From Thelonectria olida (taxonomy: Eukaryota; Ascomycota; Sordariomycetes; Hypocreales; Nectriaceae): DNA of 64,000 nucleotides. Location of the stretch: the NCBI GenBank assembly GCA_020736575.1, contig JAGPYM010000008.1, positions 248,001-312,000 on the forward strand, written 5' to 3'. Below, in pieces: positions 1 through 9,438 of this stretch. The first letter of the stretch is position 1. Each line of letters starts with the position of its first letter. The translations under genes and the position numbers were made by a program. The notes under the pieces are model-generated. The model worked only from the letters and a program-made list of their open reading frames with translations, ran no database searches and was not told the origin of the DNA.

Positions 1-86
1 GCGGCTGAGGAGGATGTAGTTGAGGAAGAGGATGAGTGTGTGTCAGCGTGCGCCGACGACGACGCCTTTTCGAGATCGTCTGTCAT
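1..86 (-). CDS. Probable N-terminus of a protein running off the left edge
   Basis: On the minus strand an ATG at 86-84 opens a frame that stays open to the window edge (28 codons). The peptide starts MTDDLEKASSS and then becomes a run of Ser, Thr and His, as is common at the disordered N-termini of fungal proteins. Upstream there is pyrimidine-rich sequence on the coding strand, including a T-run (A-run at 113-127 on the plus strand), which suits a fungal 5' leader. No domain is visible, so the product cannot be named. It could also be chance. Confidence 0.4.
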   Translation of the reverse strand, partial: MTDDLEKASSSAHADTHSSSSSTTSSSA

Positions 87-1540
87 GGCGTTGGTAAAGT
101 CGATTGGGATCCAAAAAAAAAAAAAAAGGAGGTTTATGCGCAATTCATGAAGGGTTCGACGCCATTGAATCACAGCAAAAAGACGGGCGTAACATGAAGC
201 TATTCACAGCAAGCACATATACACACACCAAGAAACGAAAAAGAAAGAGTGGCAAACAACATCAACAGGGAAACAAGAGGATTGATAAGAAAAAGTAGGA
301 CACAACAGTTCACAGACCCAACAACGCATTTAGCGAAAACCCCCCGGTCATTCGACCCAGCTACTGCTATGGAGTTCCATCCATCCACCGATGCGGCACC
401 GATGCCGAGACAGCGGAGAAGACTCAAAAAGCTCGTCAGTCGGGGACTCACAAGCGCAATTGGCACAAGTGACACGGGAACAGCGTCGGACATTAAACGT
501 GGTGGGACACCAAGTGGAGGTTTTTTCTGTAAAGAAGAAGAAATCTGATTTTCCCTCTCCACCGAGTGAAATCTCTGGGCCGGGATGATACGAATAAGGG
601 GTGGGGGGCAAGAGATTGTTCCTGGCGAGATGGCCTCGTTCATGAGATGTCCCTTGATGCCCAAGTCATCGGATCATGGACTGCCAAGTAAGTACAAACA
701 CTGCCTACGCTCTTGAAAGGCGTCAATGACAACACCAACTCCAAGAACCGAAGGGTGGAGCAGCAGTTGGTCCTTTGCATGCATTGTAACCATGCACGCA
801 ATTCCTTCTTCCACAAGTTCTTTCTTCTTTTCCACTTCGGAGCCGTAATAACACAGCGTCCCCGCCCTTATCGCTGCCATCTCACTTCAGTTGCCCGATG
901 CTGGCAGCCAGATCCACGATGGCAGATAAGCAACAAAACACGACTCCGCCGACGCCGGTGCCGAAGCCCGTTTTCGGCCGGGAAATGGTGCTTCATGTGA
1001 CCCCCCATTCTGCCCGTTTTGGTGGCCTGCGGCTGATGGTTTGCATTAGTGGGCGGCTTCTCCAAGGTAAATTCCCTCCATGACTCTTTTGGGGGGGTTG
1101 AGAAAATCACTCCATGACTCGGTAGAGGGGCCTTGACGAAAGGGCAAAGTAGCATGGTCAATCAATGAACCGGATCCTGCTGAAGGAATAAGAATATCCT
1201 GCAGAGGTGACTCAATGACGCTCGAACCCCGTGGACGGTACGACCCGGGCGTTCATTCCTGGCTCCCGGCCCGTTCACGGCCCCACATGTCCCGAGACAT
1301 CGGACCTGACATCTCCTTGTTGCATAGCACCTTTGACTCTCAAGAACTGCTGTGAGTGTATGTCTTCATGTTGCTGCAAGGGCTGATCGGGACCGGGTGG
1401 CTATTCGAGACGATGTCGATTGTAGCTATACATTCTAGATGATGCAGAGTACAAGAGAGCTGGACATGTGTGCCTTGATGCCGTGTTACGGACAAAACCG
1501 ATATATATTGCCGACTCTGTTTCCACACCACCGATGCCTA
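87..1540. other. Intergenic, no gene recognised
   Basis: Several short frames of 60-150 codons overlap in both directions, but none shows a domain, plausible composition or splice structure. The right part is the 3' flank of the acetyltransferase gene, which ends at 1541; the left part is probably the promoter of the gene leaving the window. Confidence 0.5.
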
Positions 1541-2412
1541 CTAATTTCGCGTGTGTTCTCCATTTCCCTCGCCCTCTTCAATTTTCTGCTGCCGCTGATT
1601 CTTCTCCGGCCACCAAATCATCCCCGTAACCGTCACGCCCTCCCCGCCCGCCTGCTTCTCACCCTTGGCATTCACCTGGCCCTTGCCCACCGTGATCTCA
1701 TCGACAGTCTCGAACCCAAACCGCGTAAACTGCTGCGCCGAGTACTTGGTCGTGGCCTCGAGCCAAACCGGCTTGTTGACCTTGCGCGCCTCCTCCAGCA
1801 GCCGTTCCGTCATGGCCGAGTTGAGGCCTTGCTTGCGGCTGTCGGCTTTGGTCGCCGTGATGAGCACGTAGAAACAGTCTCGCAGTTTCGAGCCCGGGAG
1901 GACTCTGGCCTTGACCTTGTCGACGGATCCGAGGTACGAAACCAAGAGACGCTGTACACGTAAGTGAGCTGCGCTTCAAGCAGTGTGGATGGCCCCTTAC
2001 GAAAGTAGGCTTCAAGCCCCCGGCGATAGTCGCAGACACGCCGTCCGACTTCCAGATGGTGCGGAGGCCGTCGTACTTTTGTCCGGGCTCCGATACGCAC
2101 ATGGCGGATCCCCATTCGCGAGCGTCGAGGACAAAGCCGCCGCATTCCACGGCGGAGCGGATGACGGAGCGGATCATCAGCCAGAGCTTCTTGTGGCGGG
2201 CCTCGTCCGAGTCCTCGAGGAACATCCACGCGAAAAGGGGGTCATTGTAAAAGGCCGGGACAATGATGTCGGCGGCGTGCGGGAGTTTCTGCGCCCATTC
2301 CGAGTCTGTGCATTTATTATATGATGAACGTCGTCCTGATGGTCTCGGTGAAGTGATGTGTATGCGAACCTTTTCTGTTTAGACGGACCTCAATGGGCTG
2401 TTTTGCCGCCAT
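1541..2412 (-). CDS. GNAT-family N-acetyltransferase
   Basis: Predicted 252-residue protein from three exons: 2412-2370, 2305-2001 and 1951-1541, with introns of 64 and 49 bp. The first donor (GTTCGC) is weak; the second (GTAAGG) is good. The frame closes to 253 codons including the stop. The N-terminal third (FYNDPLFAWMF, then DEARHKKLW) and the C-terminal half (YVLITATKADSRKQGLNSAMTE, then LEATTKYSAQQFTRFGFE) match the fungal GNAT pattern of an acetyl-CoA pyrophosphate-binding turn followed by a late strand-helix pair. Such proteins transfer acetyl from acetyl-CoA to an amine; the substrate cannot be read from the sequence. The gene stands alone between gene-poor stretches. Confidence 0.8.
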
Positions 2413-3293
2413 TTTTGGAGTGGAGGGGGGCTTTATGACGGTTGGGGGAGATGGGCGAGGCTCTTATTATTGAACACTGTGCACTAAGAATTAATGCCCC
2501 GACTCGTTGGGCCTTGTTGATCAGGCATGTATGCTTGGGTCAAGATGCGTGACGGCGGCCAAGAATAGCAGTCATATGTAGTATGGTTCCATGGGAAGGA
2601 TTCTTTCCAGTCACGCGAGAATGAAGGGTTGAGGTTAGTCTCGATAAGCGAGATGAAGGAATTAACACAGCAGCTAGCACGAAGCACATCACTATGCGTA
2701 TGCCTGGAGCCAAGTGGCTATAGAGTCTGATTAATTCTTAGGTTGCACCATGCGCTCTAGAGTGGACCAGCATCATTCCAACGTTTTTCGTTTTCCCGCC
2801 TCAAAGCAATATCAAGTTATCGCTCAACTAGTTAGATATCTTGAAAGAGGTTTCTTCTTTCCTAGGGCTGGCCAACCTCTCTCGAGTCGAGCATCTGGAA
2901 ACACAGTCAGCACTAACAGGATAATCATCCTATTATTTGCCTTTCCAACAATCATACATGTTCCCTCTTTCCACCGTCCCTTGGCCACAGCAGGCCCTCA
3001 ATGCCATAGTTACCGAATATCGGTTACCCAGACATTATCCTTCTCCCGTCCAAGCTTACAAAGATACAAGCTCGTCTTGTTCATTCACCCATTCCTCCTT
3101 CCCATCTCACCAACTCGGCTCCTTCCCTCCGGTTCACCACGGAAGATGGCCCCACAACAACGGCCCCGCACACCCCGCCTGCAGCCCTAAATTGGCAATT
3201 TCTAGCCTCAACACCAAACACAGACGACAAGACAAGTCTCCAGCATCCACCACGAGCAACATGGAAACAAATAACGCACCCCAAAACATCGAA
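2413..3293. other. Intergenic between acetyltransferase and tRNA genes
   Basis: No supported protein gene. The right end is the upstream region of the first tRNA-Gly gene. The left end is the promoter of the minus-strand acetyltransferase. Confidence 0.5.
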
Positions 3294-3375
3294 GCGTGAT
3301 TGGTTTAGTGGTAAAATTCTCCGTTGCCATCCGAGCAGCGTCGGGGAGCCCTGGGTTCGATTCCCAGATCACGCA
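3294..3375 (+). tRNA. tRNA-Gly(GCC), copy 1, with 11-nt intron
   Basis: The 7-bp acceptor stem GCGTGAT/ATCACGC is perfect and is followed by discriminator A. The T arm is CTGGG-TTCGATT-CCCAG (an intact B box) and the anticodon stem is CTCCG/CGGGG. Between the anticodon-stem halves lie 18 nt instead of 7, fitting a loop TTGCCA-N with anticodon GCC and an 11-nt intron after position 37. The mature length is 71 nt, as expected for tRNA-Gly. A pol III T-run follows at 3387. Confidence 0.93.
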
Positions 3376-3386
3376 CTGAACCTTTC

Positions 3387-3391
3387 TTTTT
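3387..3391 (+). terminator. Pol III T-run after tRNA-Gly copy 1
   Basis: Five T residues 11 nt after the discriminator base, preceded by a second T-rich stretch. Confidence 0.6.
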
Positions 3392-3468
3392 GCCCTTCGC
3401 GATGCCTTCAACCCCCGAGTCTTGCGGGAATTCCCTCCTTCGAGATATCACGCCCTCCGAACATCAAA

Positions 3469-3550
3469 GCGTGATTGGTTTAGTGGTAAAATTCTCCGTT
3501 GCCATTCGTGCAGCGTCGGGGAGCCCTGGGTTCGATTCCCAGATCACGCA
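3469..3550 (+). tRNA. tRNA-Gly(GCC), copy 2, with 11-nt intron
   Basis: It has the same mature sequence as copy 1 (acceptor, D, anticodon and T arms identical), starting 175 bp downstream in the same orientation. The only differences inside the gene are two bases in the 11-nt intron (tccgag versus ttcgtg at its start). The eight bases before the gene also resemble those before copy 1, so the pair looks like a local tandem duplication. Confidence 0.93.
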
Positions 3551-3559
3551 TTCGATCAC

Positions 3560-3584
3560 AGCCTCGTGAGGCTGTCTCCTTTTT
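3560..3584 (+). terminator. Hairpin and pol III T-run after tRNA-Gly copy 2
   Basis: A 6-bp inverted repeat AGCCTC-GT-GAGGCT at 3560-3573 is followed by five T residues at 3580-3584. The T-run is the usual pol III stop; the hairpin may be incidental. Confidence 0.55.
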
Positions 3585-4630
3585 GCCGGTTCCCTATTTT
3601 TGTTCAGACTCACTGCATGAACACCCTAGAGACAACTTGGATCAGATCAAATCTTTAGAGATTTGAATTAGTCCATTACCCCATCTATAACTCTATCATT
3701 CTTGATATTCACCATGAGCGCTCTGGCTTCTTTCCATGCCCCTACCAGAAGGCTCATGGCGTTTCTCGGACGTACCCATCCTCACAGATTCCCGAGGCCT
3801 CAGTTATCCCGTCAGTCTACTACCTAGCTATTCCTCAGCCAATTGTAGCCAGTGACACCCAAGACTTGGCCGTGGCACTGGTAGCCCTTTGCTGTCACTT
3901 CGCTTCGCCTTCGTCTTTAGCTTGTCTGTTGCCACCAAGATAGTTCACATACAGGTGACGACACTTCTATTATGTGAGAGTCTTCCGTTCTAATCGTGGC
4001 GGTTAGTTTCGAGAACGCTATTGTACTCATGCCTTATCACATGCTCTCAAGTAAAAGTAACCAGTGGCCTCTTCCAATGTGGTTCAATATGCGATCAGCA
4101 AGACGGGACTTGGAATCATCAGACACTACACTATTGGGATGCTCTTACTCATTTCAGGCTTGCATTTGGGGAGCCAAAGAAGTTTCCAACCCTTTCATAT
4201 CTTAGTTAGCTGCATCTTGTCCTTCAACTTTGAGGATCCAGTCTCGAACAAGTGTATTTGTGCCGCTCTCCGCATCAGCATCGCCCTCAACGACTATATC
4301 TTCAACGCTTCCCTAGACCCGTTAACCCAGATGAGCTTGCGCAATTTCAACTAGTAGCTGGCTATAGCGAAAACTTGTCGTCTTCGCCAGGTGATTCGGC
4401 GTGCCAGACACGGCCAACTCGGCCCCCCAGCTCCAATACCACTGCCCACACCAGGAGGGACAGATGACGACGCAGACAAACCTGGAGAAACAACAGCCTC
4501 CCGAGCTGCCTACGAGTCGGCATACCGACGCAGAGACGCTTCAAGGAAACCGCGCACACGAGCTCAATAATGAAGAGGTTATTTCGTTAGTCCGACGGCC
4601 ATGCCCTCGAGACACTCTCAATCTCGATTT
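3585..4630. other. Gene-poor sequence left of the reductase relic
   Basis: No intact gene seen. A 37-codon frame with a mitochondrial-targeting-like composition starts at 3714 but has no continuation. The part next to 4630 may hold further unrecognisable remains of the pseudogene. Confidence 0.4.
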
Positions 4631-5010
4631 CGTACTCCCCATCACCTGAGCCAGGTCATGGTCAGTCGCGACGAAGACGGCAGCGACAGCATTTGTAGCA
4701 TTTGCATTGAACCCGCCGATAGGACCCTCCATTGCTAATTCTCTCATATTCTTGTCGACAAGGGCATCGACGAGCGCATGTCATGTTAGCATCAGACGCG
4801 CTGGGGTTGGGAGCGACAAACAACATGACCAGCAACACCAACAGGAATGGGCATATATACAGCCATATTGTCACAGCAACCGCCAAAAACTCGAGACCAG
4901 TCGTAGTTTCTGTACGGGACCTGGGGCTTCTCGAGGAAGCGTGTGGGATGCCTTGTCACTGGCGAGCGAGAGATGACGGCTCTGTAGGCCTCGACGGACG
5001 AACGAACTAC
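4631..5010 (-). pseudogene. Relic of HMG-CoA reductase catalytic domain
   Basis: Two fragments of class I HMG-CoA reductase lie in order on the minus strand but in different frames. Fragment 1 (about 5010-4797) encodes [24 protein letters not shown] and [10 protein letters not shown], which match the conserved start of the catalytic domain. Fragment 2 (4762-4631) encodes DKN then AMEGPIGGFNANATNAV then DLAQVMGST, which matches the later block around the NADP(H)-binding and dimer region. Only about 35 bp separate them, where a functional enzyme has roughly 200 residues, and the frame shifts between them. The N-terminal membrane domain and C-terminal end are not found. HMG-CoA reductase makes mevalonate for sterols and terpenes; this copy cannot. 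Confidence 0.8.
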
Positions 5011-8000
5011 ACTGCCATTATAAAGAAGTAAGGCATTCGATAGACTGAGCCATTGCTAAAATTGCATTATATTAGATTCTCTGGCATGATTGCATGGCGC
5101 CAAACATGTCCTGCGAATCGCCGCGGCAATGCCTTCAACCGAAGTCGGAACTCTAGGACCTGGCCGTCCTAATGTAAAGCGAGTTGTCGGCACTCTTCTA
5201 GTCTTGACGACAGATGTGACTCGTTCTCGGTAGAAGTCGTGAGGATGGACTATTAATCAATGCAATACGGTCCAATTTCACAGTGAAATTCGCGTGTCTT
5301 GGTCAAGAATATGCAGTTCACTCGATGGCGTTGTCCAGAACAGTTCCATAACCACCTGGCCGGGTTCCATTGAACGAGCCATCCCAAGAAGAAACGGATT
5401 GCCCAGTTACCATGATAGAATCAATCAATCAATCAATCTTCTCGAGATCAGCTCGATGTGGACAGCCTGACACCGAGTCAGTCAGGTAATACGAGCCACC
5501 AGCATCCCATCTCTCCGGCATTCCTCGCGGATTTCATTCCTAGTTTGTTCCTCGCGCCGCCAATAGTCCAGGCGAAGTCCGAATGTTCAGCAACTCAATG
5601 TGAGCGAAAAGCCTCGATCGTAACCATCGTCAAAGTCGCATTTGCACCTGTCTCCAAAAAGTGAGTGAGAGTGTCGATCACAAGAGACCATCCCAACCGC
5701 ACACGCACACGCACAGGGCCCGACTCACCGTTTGCCCACCCCTGCGGAAGCCCGCCCAGCGATGATCCCGTTTCCAAAAATATCGTGATTTTCAATTCAT
5801 CATCTTTTCAAAATGATGGCCGAATTATTTGTCCGTCAATGTGCCATCGCCGTCCAGGGCGGAAAAAGAAAAGAGCAAGGATCGGCATGCACCTCGAGGG
5901 AACCCGATGGCTTGGGAAGGGAAAAGATGAGCAATCTCTGCCTCACCCACGTCATTCCACCCTTCACGAGAGGTTTCAATTGAGGGGGTGAGGAGTGCGC
6001 GTTTGCCGATATGCTCAATGATGTAACTTGCAAGTGATCGTCCATCCCAAATGCCTTCTTGGGCTGCGGGCCCCCCGTTGAGGCTGCTTGGCCTGGCCTG
6101 TCGCCCGCCAGCATCTTTTCTGGAAGGACCCCTAAAACATGCATCGAGCACAGCCTCAACACCAAGGTATCTTCTCGTTTGATACGAGATGTGGCATGTA
6201 GCTGGAAACCCTGGGGGACTTGTCATTGGCGCCATGGTGGCGGCTGTCATGATGCGGCAGGCTCCATGGTCAGCAGATTGACATGTCGGGGACTGCGACT
6301 GCAACGTTCGAGGTAGTACAAGCCATCAACGGAGGGTTCAACTCGACCGAGTGATGTGGAATTGAATGATTCGCGAGAGTCTCTCGTGGCAAAATCAGCC
6401 TCGCGCGTTGTCGTTGGCTTCCGTCCAAGTCGAACTACACATCCCAGTGCTGTTGAGGCGCGAGCAGTGCCGAGTATCTGCACGAGTTTCAAAGATGCTG
6501 AGACCATGCTGTAGCTTGTAAGGCGATTGTTTTGATATATTTAGGGCCGAGATATCCTTCTATCGAAATGCTCAACTCATCGCTTGGTGAGAAATAGGGT
6601 TAGGGAGGTTGGCACGGTGTAGAAGTGCCTCCTTCTAGCTCACAGCACAGAAAGAGTCAGAAAACTACCTTCATCGTAGCATTAGGGCAAACAGCCACAC
6701 ATTGAAGAATCCACCGCTCTTCAAGAGGGTGCATTGGTCGCCCTTCAGCCGTTTCGACTGCAACACTATCCCCCAGTGCCGACATAAATTGAACCGTTGG
6801 TGGGGTTGCAACGGCTGACCTTAGCTGCAGTAAGGGCCTAATGATGGACAATATCCCATGCCATCAAGTAAATAATTGATGGCTTAACTCTCCGTGTTCC
6901 TGACGGTCGACAAGGTTTCCGCGGAAAAAATAGAAACAATCTCCTTATGGTTCAGGGCGATATGCCTATCAACTGGGAAATGTTCGTATCTGGCAGACTC
7001 AATGCAACAGCATCCACGACGCCATCGAGCACCGAAATAACTCGTGCGCTTCAAACGCGCATCTCGCCTATGATGCTGACAGCTGTTCAGCTATCCAAGT
7101 TCTTACGGGTGTGTGCGTGTAATTGAGACCCGTGTCTGTTTCCTGATGAATTACCCCTCAGCTTGGCGAGAATGTATCTTCATATCTTGACCAGGTGAGA
7201 GCAGCTAGTACATATCGTCAAGTTCTTGCCATGACGTGAATGCCTCTCAAGACGTCTGCTTTTGACTCATCCACAATGTCGGCTCGAGAGGAGTAGAAGT
7301 GATCGACAGTCGGAATGACGACCTGAAGTTTCATAACGACGCCACTGGCCGAGGCTTGGGCGTAGAGAGGACACGAGATTCGAGAAGCGTTTGTTTCAAG
7401 ATGCCGTAGTGCTTTGATCAGAGCATGCCACGTCGACAACGCTCGTCCTGATCTGTTCCCTGCCCCCAGATGACGGCCCGAGACTGTCTCGAAGGAGGCA
7501 AGAAGCGTGGGTGTGACCAAGCCTTGGCCGCCCTTGGCCCCCCTCCATGTTGGTTCTCTACTGCAGATGCAGCCGCAGACGCAGCCGCAGATGCAGAGAA
7601 GTGCAGACGGCCGTCTTGCGACTCTCGGGACTCTTGGGCCTGTCAGGTGGGTGGCTTCGGTGGGGTGTTGCGCGCGAGGGGGTTCCCCGGAAGTTTCAGC
7701 CTCGTGGAAAAAATTGACGCGGATGGAAGATGACGGAAAAGTAATGGTGACGTCATTTACGTCCCTTCGTGGATGCCCACCCCGCTCCTCTGACGGCATG
7801 GGATGCAGACCTCAAATCATGCCCATGTTACCAATGTCCGTTGCGTTGGTGTCTCTCTTTGCATGGCGCCGCCGCCCGGGTATGCCCATTTGGTTCCCGC
7901 AGACCAGACCCCAAGCAGAATGCCATCAGTGGCTTGCTGCAACCATCCAGCCATGCTTTACCTCGGCAAGGTTTGTTGACCGCCCTCCAGTCCTCGAGGA

Positions 8001-8976
8001 CTCGAGGACTCGAGATTGCCTCAATAGAGTGTCGAGGTCGTACTGGAGACCCGTTATCGTCCCTAACACGAAGGGCATTCAATTCGGGCCCCATTGTTCG
8101 AAGGCTGATCGCTAGGCTTCACCACTGTCGTCACATTTGCACATCTCGGAGTCGAGGACCCTTAAATCGCAAGGCTACTTACTGATTGGATCCGGGGAGC
8201 TAAAAATCGTAACCTGAATGGAAAAGCCATTACTAGCTCAGACGATGTCAATTCCCCTTTTGGTTTCTGCAAAACGAGGTGGCCCTGGTGGGGAGTGTCA
8301 ACGGTCACACTGGCCGGAGCGCCTATAATTTTTTTTTTTCTTCGCTATTGTGGGGTGTTTGGTGTCAACGAAGCACGAACTCTTCGATATGACGTAGTTG
8401 TCGCCATCTCGACAACGGTCGTGTGGAGGGGGGATTTCGTCAATCCGCCCACTAGACCCCTGACACTTACTTGGCTGAATCGCCCCTCGTACACATTCTG
8501 CAACCATGTATCCGACCATCATCGGGTTTGAAAACTTAACTGTTCCCTTCTGCTCGGTCATGATGAACTGACGGCTCTATTCATAGTTCTCCGGCACAAC
8601 GCTGGAGAAACTCTGGAAGCAAGAGCCAGGCCAATAATTCAGCTGATGATATAGTTAGGTTAGGATCTGACCAGGGTCCACGTTCCGCTCCGAGATGGGC
8701 TTCAACCTCAGGGACACCTGAGCAAGGTAGACCCTGGAATGTGGGAGGCCAGATACCACCGCCCGTTTCGCCCGAGAGCCATCATTTGACAACTGCACTT
8801 CAATGCTTCACATCGAATCGAAGCCGATAAACCAGTCAAGGGCAACTTCGGACAGAAGCGTACCCGTCGGCAGTCTTAAATTTGAGTGAGGGTGTGGGTT
8901 GTTGAAGTTGTTGGGGAAATAGCTTTGAGATGAGTTCCACTGCCGCAATTGCGTCTTCGAATACGCGGCTCAGTGC
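5011..8976. other. Gene-poor stretch, no gene recognised
   Basis: Overlapping frames of up to 200 codons occur on both strands around 5.8-6.3 kb and 7.2-8.1 kb, but their translations look like random GC-rich sequence. Small simple repeats are present: a TCAA run near 5425, a GCAGATGCAGCC-like run near 7563 and a TCGAGGAC triplication near 7995. Confidence 0.45.
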
Positions 8977-9438
8977 TCAGCATGCAGTCAGACGCCAGTC
9001 CACCTTTACTAAATAGCAGCTGATGGCAGAATCGTCCTGGCTCGTATCCTCATCCACTATTAAGAAGAATACATCTTCGTCTTCAGTCAGCCTTGTAAAT
9101 GTCATCTTCGCAAATGGTAGCCCAGTAATTTTGCACTGTTCGTATATCTGTTCCATTCCAGATGCCTTGGGCTGTCTAGGGTGGACGCTCTCTTGTTGTA
9201 TTTGCTCCATGCATAATAGGCAAAAGTCCTGGAGGGACGGCTCAGTGCCTGAATGAGGTTGAGCCCACCGGGAAGGGTGACCGATGGGTTGTGGGCTCAC
9301 TTGCGGAAGCCATGATATAATTTGGTCGAGAATAGCCAAATTGCCCACTGAATCTAGCATGACGAAGCGGAGATGATGGTTGATGCTCAGGGTTGCTTGA
9401 GATAGCCTCCAAAGGCAATCAAGCCACGCACTAGTCAA
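8977..9438 (-). CDS. Hypothetical open frame, possible decayed exon
   Basis: The minus-strand frame ending at 8977 is open back to about 9650 (some 220 codons) without a convincing ATG. The interval given is the part that follows a TTG at 9438. The translation has protein-like composition, with a hydrophobic mixed alpha/beta stretch (LRFVMLDSVGNLAILDQII) and an acidic C-terminal part (TEDEDVFFLIVDEDTSQDD). I do not recognise a family. It may be an exon of a gene with unseen neighbours, a relic, or chance. Confidence 0.25.
   Translation of the reverse strand: MTSAWLDCLWRLSQATLSINHHLRFVMLDSVGNLAILDQIISWLPQVSPQPIGHPSRWAQPHSGTEPSLQDFCLLCMEQIQQESVHPRQPKASGMEQIYEQCKITGLPFAKMTFTRLTEDEDVFFLIVDEDTSQDDSAISCYLVKVDWRLTAC

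Noticed and set aside
3996..4354. Short plus-strand frames with hydrophobic stretches next to the reductase relic
   Set aside because: Considered as the missing membrane domain of the reductase, but the strand is wrong and no sterol-sensing motif is present.
6657..6851. 64-codon minus frame suspected to be a relic like the reductase
   Set aside because: No motif could be matched to any family by eye.
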